64,000 nt of DNA from Palleronia pontilimi. Its GTDB lineage: Bacteria > Pseudomonadota > Alphaproteobacteria > Rhodobacterales > Rhodobacteraceae. The stretch lies in contig NZ_JAEKPD010000007.1 of the NCBI RefSeq assembly GCF_016412875.1, forward strand, positions 62,001 to 126,000. The letters are read 5' to 3'. A model generated the notes under the pieces. The model did no database searches. It was given only the letters and a program-made list of their open reading frames with translations, and had not been told where the DNA came from. Each line of letters opens with the position of its first letter. Positions within the stretch are counted from its first letter, which is position 1. This document shows, one piece after another, positions 1 through 8,585 of the stretch. The translations under genes were made by a program, and so were the position numbers.

Positions 1-1
1 C

Positions 2-496
2 TACAAGCCGCTCGACATCATGGGGCTTTTCGCCCGCACCGGGGGCGTGCCGCCGAAGGACCGTCACCCCAATCGGCAGGCATATCGACTGCAGGATCTG
101 CGGCGGACGGCCGATATGTCCGGTATGCCGCTGAACATCAAGCCGATGTTCTGGCCCACCAACCCCGCGCCATCGTCCTACGCGATCATCGCGGCGCAGA
201 ACGCGGGCGGCGGCGACCTGGCCGCGCTGGTGCACGGCTTCGCGCGCGCCTGCTGGGCCGAGGACAAGAACGTCGCCGAGGACGACGTGATCCGCGCGGG
301 TCTGGAGGCTGCGGGGTTCGACCCGGCCCTGGCCGATAGCGGCCTGCTCAGCGGCGCGGACACCTACGCGCGCAACCTGGAAGACGCGGTGATGGCCGGG
401 GCCTTCGGTGCGCCCTTCTACATCACCGACGACGACCAGCGGTTCTGGGGGCAGGATCGGCTGGACCAGCTGGACTGGCACCTGGGCCGCGCGTGA
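2..496 (+). CDS. 2-hydroxychromene-2-carboxylate isomerase (5' end outside window)
   Basis: The reading frame is open from base 2, so the start lies upstream; 164 residues are visible. The text fits the DsbA-fold, kappa-GST-like 2-hydroxychromene-2-carboxylate isomerases, which act in glutathione-dependent aromatic degradation. Visible family traits are the helical middle (residues ARACWAEDKNVAEDDVIRAG) and the C-terminal GAFGAPFYI segment, with its cis-Pro-like turn, followed by FWGQDRLDQLDWHL. The catalytic N-terminus cannot be checked. The stop overlaps the next start as GTGA, so the two genes are probably cotranscribed. The true substrate is unknown; DsbA-family oxidoreductase is the safe name. 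Confidence 0.85.
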   Translation, partial: YKPLDIMGLFARTGGVPPKDRHPNRQAYRLQDLRRTADMSGMPLNIKPMFWPTNPAPSSYAIIAAQNAGGGDLAALVHGFARACWAEDKNVAEDDVIRAGLEAAGFDPALADSGLLSGADTYARNLEDAVMAGAFGAPFYITDDDQRFWGQDRLDQLDWHLGRA

Positions 497-1293
497 CGCG
501 CGAGCTCCGGGCAGGCTTTCCGACGGCGCACGCCCGGTACGGATCCGGCGCGCGCAAGGCCTTGTTCCTGCACTGCTCGCTGGCCTCGCACCGCGCCTGG
601 ATGCCGGTCATCAAGCTTCTGCACGACGACCTGGACATGACCGCCTTCGATCTGCCCGGACACGGACGCAGCGGCGACTGGACCGAGGACGACGGCGATA
701 TCCACGGGCTGTCGGCGCGGATCGCGGCCAGCTTCTGCGACGGACCGACCGATATCGTCGGCCATTCCTTCGGGGCCGCGGTGGGGTTGCGCCTGGCCGT
801 CGAGCGCCCGGACCTGGTGCGCCGCATGGTCCTGGTCGAGCCGGTGTTCTTCGCCGCCGCGCGCGGCACCGGGGCCCACGCGCGGCATCGCGAGCAGTTC
901 GAACCCGTCACCGACGCGCTGGCGCGCGGCGACCGCGAGCAGGCGACGCGCGTGTTTTCCAACATGTGGGGCGGCGCGCGGGATTTCGACGATCTGCCGA
1001 CCGCCCAGCGAAGGGCGATGATCGACCGGATCCACCTGATCGCCGCAAGTTCGCCCGGGATCGAGGGCGACAGCGGTGATCTCATGGCCGACGGACGGCT
1101 GGCGGCGACCCATGTGCCGACCTTGCTGGTGTCGGGCACCGGATCGGCGCCGATCATCCACGCGATCCATGACAGCCTGCGGACGCGGATGCCGCAAGCC
1201 GCCACGCAGCGGATCGACGGGGCCGGGCACATGGCGCCGCTGACCCACCCGGAAACCGTGGCCGACCTGATCCGCGCCCACCTGCTGGATTGA
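493..1293 (+). CDS. alpha/beta-fold hydrolase
   Basis: This is a 266-residue alpha/beta hydrolase with a GTG start overlapping the previous stop by four bases. FLHCSLASHRAW is the oxyanion-hole strand, FDLPGHGRSGDW follows it, the nucleophile elbow is GHSFG near residue 94, and the late GAGHMAPLTHP supplies the catalytic His. There is no signal peptide, so it is cytoplasmic. The substrate cannot be read from sequence. Coupling to a glutathione-dependent isomerase suggests esters or ring-cleavage products, which is inference only. Confidence 0.9.
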   Translation: MTRELRAGFPTAHARYGSGARKALFLHCSLASHRAWMPVIKLLHDDLDMTAFDLPGHGRSGDWTEDDGDIHGLSARIAASFCDGPTDIVGHSFGAAVGLRLAVERPDLVRRMVLVEPVFFAAARGTGAHARHREQFEPVTDALARGDREQATRVFSNMWGGARDFDDLPTAQRRAMIDRIHLIAASSPGIEGDSGDLMADGRLAATHVPTLLVSGTGSAPIIHAIHDSLRTRMPQAATQRIDGAGHMAPLTHPETVADLIRAHLLD

Positions 1294-1362
1294 TCGAAAA
1301 GGGATAGGTCGGGGGCCGTTCACCCGCCCCTCACCGGCGCAAAGGTTCGAAGAAGGAAAGCC

Positions 1363-2406
1363 CTAGCCCGCCAGGATGTCCAGGAAGCGGTCGGTATCCG
1401 TGTCGCTGGCCGACCAGTCGCAGACCAGGCGCGCGCGCACCATCTGGGCGCCGTCGCCGTCGAGCGTGTCCATGGAATAGAACTGCGCGCCCGCATCCTT
1501 CAGCGCCACGTGGGCGGCGCGCGGAAAGCTGCAATAGACGATATTCGCGTGGCTGGGGTGATCGAGCCGCACGTGATCGATCTTCGCCAGCCCGTCGCGC
1601 AGCCGCGCGCAGGCCGCGTTGGCCGCCCGCGCCATGTCCAGCCACAGATCGTCCTGCAGATAGGCCAGCATCTGCGCGCTCAGGTAGCGGTGCTTGGAAA
1701 ACAGGTGCCCCGAGCGCTTGCGCCGCAGCTCGAACTCCCACGCATGGGCGGGGTTGAAGAAGATCGCCGCCTCGACCCCCAGCAGCCCGTTCTTGGTGCC
1801 CCCGAAGCTGACCGCGTCCACGCCCGCGCGCCAGGTCATGTCGGCGGGGCTGTGATTGCCCACGACCAGCGCATTGGCGAAGCGCGCGCCGTCCAGATGC
1901 ACCGGCAGCCCGTAATCCTTGGCGACCCCGCAGAGCGCCTGGATCTGGTCCAGGCCATAGACCGTGCCCCGCTCGGTCACCGTGGTCAGCGACACCGGCC
2001 CGCGCTGCACGCCGTGCACCACGCCCTGATCCGTGCGCGCGATCCGGTCGCGCAGCGCCCCGGGCACCATCATCGCGTCGGGCGCGTCCACCAGCGCCAG
2101 TTTCGCGCCGCCGGTGAAGAACTCGGGCGCGCCGCATTCGTCTTCCTCGATATGCGCGACCTCGGAGCAGTAGATCGCCTGCCATGGCTGGCCCAGCGTC
2201 GCCAGGATCAGCGCGTTGCAGGCCGACCCGGTCGCGACCAGGTACACCGCCGCGTCGGGGGCCTCGAACAGCGCGCGCAGCCGGTCGCGCACCCGGTCCA
2301 TCTGCTCTTCGACACCGTAGGGCATGGCGTAGCCGTCATTGGCGTCCATCAGCGCCTGCATCACCTGTGGATGCGCGGGGCCGGTGTTGTCGCTGGCGAA
2401 ATGCAT
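1363..2406 (-). CDS. ltaE: low-specificity L-threonine aldolase
   Basis: This 347-residue, fold-type I PLP enzyme cleaves L-threonine or allo-threonine to glycine and acetaldehyde. The start is MHFASDNTGPAHPQV, the family's usual N-terminus; an apparent longer frame upstream is only read-through of the neighbouring gene. VHLDGARFANA carries the PLP-nitrogen Asp and SFGGTKNGLLG the PLP Lys. Its ATG overlaps the TGA of the cysteine-cluster gene (TGATG), so it is the third gene of a ribF-ycgN-ltaE minus-strand unit. It ends 69 bases from the convergent hydrolase. Confidence 0.9.
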   Translation of the reverse strand: MHFASDNTGPAHPQVMQALMDANDGYAMPYGVEEQMDRVRDRLRALFEAPDAAVYLVATGSACNALILATLGQPWQAIYCSEVAHIEEDECGAPEFFTGGAKLALVDAPDAMMVPGALRDRIARTDQGVVHGVQRGPVSLTTVTERGTVYGLDQIQALCGVAKDYGLPVHLDGARFANALVVGNHSPADMTWRAGVDAVSFGGTKNGLLGVEAAIFFNPAHAWEFELRRKRSGHLFSKHRYLSAQMLAYLQDDLWLDMARAANAACARLRDGLAKIDHVRLDHPSHANIVYCSFPRAAHVALKDAGAQFYSMDTLDGDGAQMVRARLVCDWSASDTDTDRFLDILAG

Positions 2407-2876
2407 CAGACGGGCTCCTCGATGATGTGGTCTTCCCAGTCCTCTTCGGGCACGTCGAATTCTGGCACGGTCAGGCCCTGCGCCGACACGCCCGCGTCGT
2501 GGACGGATTGCGGATCGCCCGACAGCAGCGGGTGCCACGGATAGAGCGGCTTGCCCTCGTGCAGCAGGCGATAGGCGCAGGTGCGCGGCATCCAGTAGGC
2601 CGAGTCGGGCAGCGATTTCGGCGTCAGCACCACGCATTCGGGCACGAATTGCTTGCGGATCTCGTAATTCGCGCAGCGGCAGGTGGCGTCGTCGAACAGC
2701 CGACAGGCGACGCGCGTCAACTCCACCTGGCCGGTCTCTTCGTCTTCCAGCTTGTTCAGGCAGCACTTGCCGCAGCCGTCGCAGAGCGCTTCCCACTCGG
2801 CGTTGGACAGCTCGTCCAGCGGGTAACGCTCCCAGAAGCGGGGGCGGCCCACATCGCGCTGGATCGGATCGCTCAT
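2406..2876 (-). CDS. YcgN/YkgJ-type cysteine-cluster protein (UPF0260)
   Basis: This 156-residue cytoplasmic protein has the conserved Cys cluster of the UPF0260 (YcgN) family: CDGCGKCC near residue 35, then CRLFDD, TCRCANYE, CVVLTP and TCAYRLL. The spaced cysteines suggest metal or Fe-S binding, but no reaction is established for the family. The length is normal. It is coupled at both ends, overlapping ribF by ATGA and threonine aldolase by TGATG. Confidence 0.88.
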   Translation of the reverse strand: MSDPIQRDVGRPRFWERYPLDELSNAEWEALCDGCGKCCLNKLEDEETGQVELTRVACRLFDDATCRCANYEIRKQFVPECVVLTPKSLPDSAYWMPRTCAYRLLHEGKPLYPWHPLLSGDPQSVHDAGVSAQGLTVPEFDVPEEDWEDHIIEEPV

Positions 2877-3793
2877 GCCAGCGCCGCCCGCGCCCGCGCG
2901 CTGTCGCGATCCATCTGCGCGATCAGCGCCTCGAGCCCGTCGAACGTCTCTTCGCCCCGCAGATAGGCCACAAGGCCCACGGACAGGTGGCGGCCGTAAA
3001 GATCGCCGTCGAAGTCGAACAGGAAGGTTTCCAGGTTGGGGACGTTCTCGCCGAACATGGGCCGCACGCCCAGCGACGCGACCCCGCCATAGCTGCCCTT
3101 GTGCGGTCCGTCCTGAACCTCGACCGTCACCGCGTAGACGCCGAAGCGCGGCGGATGCAGCCCGTCGATGGCCATGTTGGCGGTGGGATAGCCCAGCGTG
3201 CGGCCGCGTTTCTCGCCGTGCAGGACCGGCCCTTCGATCCGGTGCAGGTGTCCCAGAAGCTGGGCCGCCAGCGCCGGGTCGCCATCGCTCAGGGCCTGGC
3301 GGATGCGGGTCGACGAGACCTGCGTGCCGTCCGTTTCCATCAGGTTGGCGATCGTCACTTCGAACCCCAGCGCGTCGCCCAGTTCGCTCAGCATCGCGGC
3401 ATCGCCCGCGCGATCGTGGCCGAAGCGGAAATCCGATCCGGTGACCACATGCGCCAGGCCCAGCTTGTCCGACAGGATCTGTTGCGCGAATTCGCGGGGC
3501 GAAAGCTGCGTCAGGGCGGTGTTGAAGGGCACCTCGAACAGCAGATCGACGCCCAGCTTTTCCAGCCGATGGGCCCGCGCCTCGGCGTTCATCAGGCGGA
3601 AGGGCGGGGCGTCCGGGGCGAAGACCTGGCGCGGATGCGGCTCGAACGTCACGACGCCAAGGGGGGCGTCGGGCCGACGGGCGATGTCCAGGACATGCTG
3701 GTGGCCCAGATGCACGCCGTCGAAATTGCCCAAGGCGGCACTGGCGCCACGGGCGTTATCGGGCAGCTTGGAAATGTCGGTGAAGCGGCGCAT
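2873..3793 (-). CDS. ribF: bifunctional riboflavin kinase / FAD synthetase
   Basis: RibF makes FMN from riboflavin and then FAD. This copy is 306 residues. The N-terminal adenylyltransferase part has ALGNFDGVHLGHQHVL (the HxGH-type nucleotide site) and GVVTFEPHPRQVF, then SSTRIRQAL. The C-terminal riboflavin kinase has GRTLGYPTANM and the PNLETFLFDFDGDLYG stretch. I chose the start at MRRFTDIS because 12 upstream in-frame residues are not family-like. It is the first gene of the three-gene minus-strand unit; no FMN riboswitch is apparent upstream. Confidence 0.93.
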   Translation of the reverse strand: MRRFTDISKLPDNARGASAALGNFDGVHLGHQHVLDIARRPDAPLGVVTFEPHPRQVFAPDAPPFRLMNAEARAHRLEKLGVDLLFEVPFNTALTQLSPREFAQQILSDKLGLAHVVTGSDFRFGHDRAGDAAMLSELGDALGFEVTIANLMETDGTQVSSTRIRQALSDGDPALAAQLLGHLHRIEGPVLHGEKRGRTLGYPTANMAIDGLHPPRFGVYAVTVEVQDGPHKGSYGGVASLGVRPMFGENVPNLETFLFDFDGDLYGRHLSVGLVAYLRGEETFDGLEALIAQMDRDSARARAALA

Positions 3794-3835
3794 GGCCTCC
3801 GCGATACCGGGGCCGCGGGGGCCGTGCAAGTGCCC

Positions 3836-4276
3836 TCAGGCCGCGCGGGACGGGGCCAGCACAAGCGCATCGCCGCGCAGCACCAGCGTGTCGTCCACCA
3901 GGCAGCGGGTGGCCAGCCGGACGCGGTTGCGCTTAGGGTCGATCTCGAGCACCTCGACCTCGGCCCGGACGGTATCGCCGGGGCGCACCGGGGCCAGGAA
4001 GGCCATGTTCTGGCGCAGATAGACCGTGCCGTGGCCCGGCAACTGCTCGCCCACCACGGCCGAGATCAGCGCGGCCGTCAGCATCCCGTGGGCGATGCGG
4101 CCTTTGAAGATCGTGCCGCCTGCGTAGTCGTCGTCCAGGTGCACCGGGTTGCGGTCGGTCGAGACTTCGGCGAACAGCGCGATGTCGCGATCGGTGATCT
4201 TCTTTTCCAGCGCGCGCATCTGGCCCACCGACATGTCCTCGATGAAAATCGTGCTTATGGTCGTGTGGTCCAGCAT
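3836..4276 (-). CDS. MaoC-family (R)-specific hydratase-like protein
   Basis: This 146-residue single hot-dog-fold protein has a hydratase-2-type motif: FAEVSTDRNPVHLDDDYA, with Asp and His, followed by FKGRIAHGMLTAALIS. PhaJ-like members hydrate enoyl-CoA to (R)-3-hydroxyacyl-CoA. The start MLDHTTIS is preceded by GGAG with a six-base spacer; another ATG four codons upstream (4288) lacks such a site. It stands alone, 42 bases upstream of ribF on the same strand. The exact substrate is unknown. Confidence 0.85.
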   Translation of the reverse strand: MLDHTTISTIFIEDMSVGQMRALEKKITDRDIALFAEVSTDRNPVHLDDDYAGGTIFKGRIAHGMLTAALISAVVGEQLPGHGTVYLRQNMAFLAPVRPGDTVRAEVEVLEIDPKRNRVRLATRCLVDDTLVLRGDALVLAPSRAA

Positions 4277-4429
4277 GTCACTCTCCATCCCCTGAAATCT
4301 CGCCGCGCAATCAAAGTTCGTTTTGCGGCTTCCCCGTGCAATATAATTACCCTGGCGTTGCAGAAAGGCAAGGGCATTGCCGCCAAATGACGTAGCGATC
4401 CTGGCTGAAAAGGGTGAACCGATGCTGAA

Positions 4430-5302
4430 TCAGCGCAATTTGCCAACGGAGAAAGGCGGATCCATCTGCTGATCGGCCAGGTAAGCCGTCAGCGCGTCCG
4501 GCTCGGGCTGCCGGTCGGTCCGCGTCTCTTCCGCGGCCAGACCGCCGGTAACGAACAGCACGTCGAAGCCTTCCAGCATCCCGCCCTTCACATCCGTCAG
4601 GATGCCGTCACCGATCGCCAGGATGCGGTCGTCGGGCACCGGGTCGCCGAACTCGGCCATGCGACGGCGCGCCAGGTCATAGACCGGCGGGTGCGGCTTG
4701 CCGAAGGACAGGACGCTGCCGCCCATCTGTTCGTAAAGCTGCGCCACCGCGCCCGCGCAATATTCGCGGGTGTCGCCCCGGTCGACCACGATATCGGGAT
4801 TGGCGTTCAGCATGGTCAGGCCGCGCGTCTTGGCGTCCAGCAATTGCGGGCGCAGCACCTCGGGCGGCTGGTGGGAATCGAACGGGCCGGTGATGACGAC
4901 GCCCTCGGCCCGGTCCAGCGCGACGCGCTCGATCTTCACGGGATCCTCGACCAGGTGCAGCGGCTCGAAGAACACGTCATCGCGATCCTCGCCGATGAAA
5001 TACACCTTCGAGCCCACGGCCCCGCGGAACATCGCCTCGCGCGCGGCGTCGCCCGAGGTGGCGATGGTGTCCCAGGCGTCGTCGGGCACGCCCAGCCGGT
5101 CGATCTGCGCGGCCACCGCCGCGCGCGGGCGCGGCGCGTTGGTCAGCAGCACGACCGTGCCGCCCTTGGCGCGGAACGCCTGCAACGCCGCCACGGCCTC
5201 GGGCAGGGCGCGCACGCCGTCATGCACGCAGCCCCACAGATCGCACAGCAGCGCGTCGTAGCTTTCCGAGATCTCGGCCAGCGAGTCGATGATTTGCGTC
5301 AT
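4430..5302 (-). CDS. TIGR01459-family HAD-type hydrolase
   Basis: This 290-residue HAD-superfamily phosphatase is of the NagD-like IIA type. Motif I is LCDLWGCVHDGVRALP near residue 18, motif II is VVLLTNAPRP, and the late FGKPHPPVYDLA with AIGDGILTDVKGG gives motifs III and IV. The TIGR01459 subfamily is typical of alphaproteobacteria and has no settled substrate. The start MTQIIDSLAE has GGAG upstream; the open frame runs further upstream but without homologous-looking sequence. Confidence 0.88.
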   Translation of the reverse strand: MTQIIDSLAEISESYDALLCDLWGCVHDGVRALPEAVAALQAFRAKGGTVVLLTNAPRPRAAVAAQIDRLGVPDDAWDTIATSGDAAREAMFRGAVGSKVYFIGEDRDDVFFEPLHLVEDPVKIERVALDRAEGVVITGPFDSHQPPEVLRPQLLDAKTRGLTMLNANPDIVVDRGDTREYCAGAVAQLYEQMGGSVLSFGKPHPPVYDLARRRMAEFGDPVPDDRILAIGDGILTDVKGGMLEGFDVLFVTGGLAAEETRTDRQPEPDALTAYLADQQMDPPFSVGKLR

Positions 5303-5356
5303 TCCAGGGGCTCCCGCAGAGGTTCCGTCCCCCTGTGACACGCCCCGCGCCATAAG

Positions 5357-5392
5357 AAAAGGCGCGCCACCGTGCCCCCGGCGCGCGCCTTT
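5357..5392 (-). terminator. hairpin terminator below ppaC
   Basis: AAAGGCGCGC (5358-5367) pairs perfectly with GCGCGCCTTT (5383-5392). On the minus strand this gives a GC stem ending in a T run, 60 bases past the pyrophosphatase stop. It could also act on the plus strand. Confidence 0.6.
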
Positions 5393-5395
5393 GCC

Positions 5396-5418
5396 CATCT
5401 TTGTTCTCTCAAATATCC
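5396..5418 (-). repeat. divergent copy of the GGTATTT/GATGAAG intergenic repeat
   Basis: The plus strand reads CATCTTTG, an inserted TTCTCTC, then AAATATCC. This is the core of the repeat described elsewhere in this window with extra bases in the middle. It lies right beside the terminator hairpin of the pyrophosphatase gene. Confidence 0.4.
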
Positions 5419-5452
5419 CGGCGCAGCGCCTGAAGCCCGCGCGCCGGCTGCC

Positions 5453-6376
5453 TTAGAGCGTCAGGTTCGGCAGGATCTGCTTCTTGCGCGACACGATGCC
5501 CGGAAGCACCACGTGGTCCGCATCGCCGCAGACGGTGGCGAAGCTCTTGTTGGCCATCTTGCGCACCAGGTCGTTGGGCAGGATCAGCGTCGATTCCTCG
5601 TTCAGGATGTCGACGATGAAGAGCAGCACCTGGTCGACGCCGTCCTCTTTCGCCACCTTGTCCATGGCCGCGATCAGGCTGTCCTTGCGCGCCAGAACCT
5701 GCTCGGGCGTGGTCGTCTCGAGCACGCTGACGCGGAACGTCTTGCCGCCCGTCTCGTATTCCTTGCTGTCCATGCGCAGCAGTTCCTCGTCCGAGAACGC
5801 CGACACGTCGGACTTGGCCGCGAACATCTCGGACGCGAAGCCGTCCACCTGCACGCCCAGGTCGGCCGCCAGGCTTTCGCCGAGCTTCTGGTCCACATCC
5901 GTCGTGGTGGGTGACCGGAAGGCCAGCGTGTCCGACAGGATGCAGGCCAGCATCACGCCCTTCGCCCAGTCGGGCATCGTTTCCACGTCGTCGCCCATCA
6001 GCTGGTGGATGATCGTCGCGGTGCAGGCCAGCGGCTTGATCGTGATGTTGATCGGCCCCTTAGTGGCCAGTCCCGCCACCAGCCGGTGGTGGTCGATGAT
6101 GCGGCGGATATCGGCGTTCAGGATGTTCTTGGGCAACTCGGCGGGATTGTTCGTGTCCACGATGATGACGCGCTGGCCGTCCTCCACGTCGTCGATGATG
6201 CGGGGCTTCGGCAGGTCGTATTTCTTCAAGAGCCAGGCGGCTTCGGTGTTGGGCTCGCCGAGCAGAACCGCCTCGGCGGTCTGGCCAAGCACTTCGTTCA
6301 GGTACCACGCCCACAGGATCGCCGATCCGGTGGTGTCGGTGTCGGGCGCCTTGTGGCCGAAAACCAGCGTGCTCAT
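5453..6376 (-). CDS. ppaC: manganese-dependent (family II) inorganic pyrophosphatase
   Basis: This 307-residue DHH-family pyrophosphatase hydrolyses PPi to drive biosynthesis. Metal-binding motifs are FGHKAPDTDTTGSA at the N-terminus, VDTNNPAE near residue 70 and DHHRLV shortly after; the C-terminal DHHA2 part carries SRKKQILP. The length equals the family norm. MSTLVFGH is taken as the start because AGGG sits about eight bases upstream; an ATG two codons earlier has too short a spacer. It is flanked by an intergenic terminator. Confidence 0.92.
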   Translation of the reverse strand: MSTLVFGHKAPDTDTTGSAILWAWYLNEVLGQTAEAVLLGEPNTEAAWLLKKYDLPKPRIIDDVEDGQRVIIVDTNNPAELPKNILNADIRRIIDHHRLVAGLATKGPINITIKPLACTATIIHQLMGDDVETMPDWAKGVMLACILSDTLAFRSPTTTDVDQKLGESLAADLGVQVDGFASEMFAAKSDVSAFSDEELLRMDSKEYETGGKTFRVSVLETTTPEQVLARKDSLIAAMDKVAKEDGVDQVLLFIVDILNEESTLILPNDLVRKMANKSFATVCGDADHVVLPGIVSRKKQILPNLTL

Positions 6377-6499
6377 GTCCATGTCCCTCGCAAAAATCTT
6401 CAGAATCGGCGCGTGTATAGGCCCAGCCACGGGCATTGTCACCGCCCCGCGCGGCGATGGACGATTCACAGGCGGCACCGGGCGCGCTAAGACGGATCC

Positions 6500-7144
6500 A
6501 TGACCGCGCGCGAGACCGATCTCTACCCGCCGCTCAAGGCGTTCCTGCAGGACCAGGGCTATGTCGTCAAAGGGGAAGTGGGCGCGGTCGACCTGATGGC
6601 CGTGCGCGGCGACGAGCCGCCGCTGCTGGTCGAGATGAAGCTGACATTCTCGCTGTCGCTGGTCCACCAGGGGATCGACCGGCAGGGGGTCAGCGACTGG
6701 GTCTACCTGGCGGTGCCGTGGAAGAAGGGCGGCGTCACCAAGCCGCAGAAGCGGCTCTGCCGCAGGCTGGGTCTGGGGCTGATCACGGTGCGCGGCGACC
6801 TGGTGACGGTGCATTGCGATCCCGCGCCCTACGCGCCGAAAGCGTTTCCGAAGCGCGCGGGACGGCTCTTGCGGGAATTCGCGCGGCTCGAGGGCGATCC
6901 GAACGTGGGCGGCGGCACGCGGCAGGGCTTGATGACCGCCTATCGCCAGGACGCGCTGCGCTGTGCCCAGCACCTGGCCCGGCACGGCCAGTGCCGCGGC
7001 GCCGCGGTCGCCAAGGCCACCGGCGTCGAGACGGCGACGCGGCTGATGCGCGACAATCACTACGGCTGGTTCGACCGGATTGGCACAGGTCTGTACGATC
7101 TGTCCCCGAATGGCAGAAATGCCGTATTGTTGACCGAAACCTAG
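6500..7144 (+). CDS. DUF2161 family protein, putative PD-(D/E)XK phosphodiesterase
   Basis: This 214-residue protein has the look of a restriction-endonuclease fold in its first half: LKAFLQDQGY, then GAVDLMAVRGDEPPLLVEMK, with Asp and Glu-x-Lys in the PD-(D/E)XK spacing. The second half (RHGQCRGAAVAKATGVETA, then NHYGWFDRIGTGLYDLS) resembles a small helix-turn-helix-like tail. DUF2161 proteins are common in Rhodobacteraceae and uncharacterised. It stands alone between ppaC and the SPFH gene. Confidence 0.8.
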   Translation: MTARETDLYPPLKAFLQDQGYVVKGEVGAVDLMAVRGDEPPLLVEMKLTFSLSLVHQGIDRQGVSDWVYLAVPWKKGGVTKPQKRLCRRLGLGLITVRGDLVTVHCDPAPYAPKAFPKRAGRLLREFARLEGDPNVGGGTRQGLMTAYRQDALRCAQHLARHGQCRGAAVAKATGVETATRLMRDNHYGWFDRIGTGLYDLSPNGRNAVLLTET

Positions 7145-7153
7145 TCTAAAACC

Positions 7154-7176
7154 CCCGGTAAATTGCACAAACCGGG
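7154..7176. other. short inverted repeat upstream of the SPFH gene
   Basis: CCCGGT and ACCGGG face each other across about 11 A+T-rich bases in the 40-base gap between the DUF2161 stop and the SPFH start. There is no T run, so it is more an operator-like or weak hairpin element than a terminator. Confidence 0.3.
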
Positions 7177-7184
7177 TAAAGCGC

Positions 7185-8078
7185 GTGAGTCTCGAAGATA
7201 TCATCTACAGCCTGATCGGCGAAAACCTGGTCCTGCTGGTCATCGCCGCGCTGATCGTCGCCGCCATCCTCAAGGGCGTGAAGATCGTCCCGCAAAGCCA
7301 GAAATTCGTCATCGAACGCTTCGGCCGCCTGCGCAGCGTTCTGGGCCCCGGCATCAACCTGATCGTTCCCTTCCTGGACCGCGTGGCGCACAAGATCAGC
7401 ATTCTCGAACGCCAGCTGCCCAACGCCGAGCAGGACGCCATCACCGCCGACAACGTGTTGGTCAAGGTCGAGACCAGCGTCTTCTACCGCATCACCGAGC
7501 CGGAAAAGACCGTCTATCGCATCCGCGACGTGGACGGGGCCATCGCGACGACCGTGGCGGGCATCGTGCGCTCCGAGATCGGCAAGATCGAGCTGGACCA
7601 GGTGCAGTCCAACCGGTCCGAGCTGATCGGCAAGGTGCGCGAACAGGTGGAAATGATGGTCGACGACTGGGGCATCGAGGTGACGCGCGCCGAGGTGCTG
7701 GACGTCAACCTGGACGAAGCCACCCGCGCCGCCATGCTGCAACAGCTCAACGCCGAGCGCGCCCGCCGCGCCGCCGTGACCGAGGCCGAGGGGCGCAAGC
7801 GCGCCGTGGAACTGAGCGCCGATGCCGATCTCTACGCCGCCGAACAGGAAGCCAAGGCCCGCCGCGTGTCCGCCGATGCCGAGGCCTACGCCACCCAGGT
7901 CGTCGCCGCGGCCATCGCCGAAAACGGGCTGGAAGCCGCGCAATACCAGGTCGCGCTGAAACAGGTCGAAGCGCTGACCGCGCTGGGCCAGGGGACCGGC
8001 AAGCAGACCATCGTGGTGCCCGCCCAGGCGCTGGAAGCCTTCGGCGACGCGTTCAAGCTGCTCAAGGGCCGCGGCTGA
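7185..8078 (+). CDS. SPFH/Band 7 (stomatin/paraslipin) membrane protein
   Basis: This 297-residue stomatin-like protein starts at a GTG. An N-terminal membrane anchor (LVLLVIAALIVAAILKGV) is followed by the Band 7 domain, with QKFVIERFGRLRSVLGPGINLIVPFLDRV and LPNAEQDAITADNV. The later part is an Ala/Glu-rich coiled coil (ERARRAAVTEAEGRKRAVE). It is coupled by TGATG to an NfeD-like gene, the classical SPFH-NfeD partnership in membrane-domain organisation and protein quality control; E. coli QmcA is the nearest named relative. Confidence 0.92.
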   Translation: MSLEDIIYSLIGENLVLLVIAALIVAAILKGVKIVPQSQKFVIERFGRLRSVLGPGINLIVPFLDRVAHKISILERQLPNAEQDAITADNVLVKVETSVFYRITEPEKTVYRIRDVDGAIATTVAGIVRSEIGKIELDQVQSNRSELIGKVREQVEMMVDDWGIEVTRAEVLDVNLDEATRAAMLQQLNAERARRAAVTEAEGRKRAVELSADADLYAAEQEAKARRVSADAEAYATQVVAAAIAENGLEAAQYQVALKQVEALTALGQGTGKQTIVVPAQALEAFGDAFKLLKGRG

Positions 8079-8347
8079 TGGGCTGGGGCACTTGGTGGGC
8101 CTGGGTCGTCGGCGCGGGTGTCTTCGGCCTGCTGGAGCTGATCGTGCCCACCTATATCCTGCTGGGCTTTTCCATCGGCGCGCTGGCCGTCGCGGCGGGG
8201 CTGTGGCTGGGCTGGCTCGGCGGATCGCTGCCGCTTTTGCTGGTGGTCTTCGCCATCGCGTCGCTGGCCGCATGGATCGTGCTGCGCACGGCGCTGGGCG
8301 TCCGCAAGGGTCAGGTGAAACGCTGGGATACCGATATCAACGACTAG
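8078..8347 (+). CDS. NfeD-like membrane protein
   Basis: This 89-residue protein is mostly three hydrophobic segments (WAWVVGAGVFGLLELIVPTY; IGALAVAAGLWLGWLG; LPLLLVVFAIASLAAWIVL), the short NfeD form that lacks or nearly lacks the soluble OB-fold. The ATG overlaps the SPFH stop as TGATG, so translation is coupled. Short NfeD proteins are thought to interact with the partner SPFH protein in the inner membrane. Confidence 0.88.
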   Translation: MGWGTWWAWVVGAGVFGLLELIVPTYILLGFSIGALAVAAGLWLGWLGGSLPLLLVVFAIASLAAWIVLRTALGVRKGQVKRWDTDIND

Positions 8348-8360
8348 CGCCGCGGCGCGC

Positions 8361-8585
8361 TTAGCCGCAACACGCGTCACCCGCCTGGATCGGCGGGCAG
8401 GGAAACGTGCCGTAGGAGCAGAAGACGCAGCAATCCCCTTCGAGCGGTCGCAGAACCACCCCGCATCCTGGGCATTCAAAGAACCACTGGCACGCATCCG
8501 TGGGCATGGTTGCGGCTTCGGCGTGCCCGCAGTGGGGGCAGGTCAGGGTCGATGTCAGGACGATGTCCGGGTCTTGCTGCGCCAA
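8361..8585 (-). CDS. GDCCVxC-motif cysteine-rich protein
   Basis: This is a small protein of up to 74 residues with CPHCGHAE, CQWFFECPGCG and the family signature GDCCVFCSYG, ending in GDACCG. GDCCVxC proteins are found beside mercury or metal transport genes and probably bind the metal through these Cys pairs; the biochemical role is unproven. The start is uncertain: no ATG or GTG lies close by. A TTG (8585) gives the usual short leader, and a CTG (8558) would overlap the merF stop. Confidence 0.75.
   Translation of the reverse strand: MAQQDPDIVLTSTLTCPHCGHAEAATMPTDACQWFFECPGCGVVLRPLEGDCCVFCSYGTFPCPPIQAGDACCG

Noticed and set aside
418..1323. Long minus-strand frames opposite the first hydrolase genes
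   Set aside because: They are Arg/Gly/Pro-rich shadows typical of G+C-rich coding DNA, opposite clearly recognisable proteins.
2813..2872. FMN riboswitch search near ribF
   Set aside because: No conserved RFN-like stems are visible upstream of ribF (3794 onward) or in the neighbouring genes.
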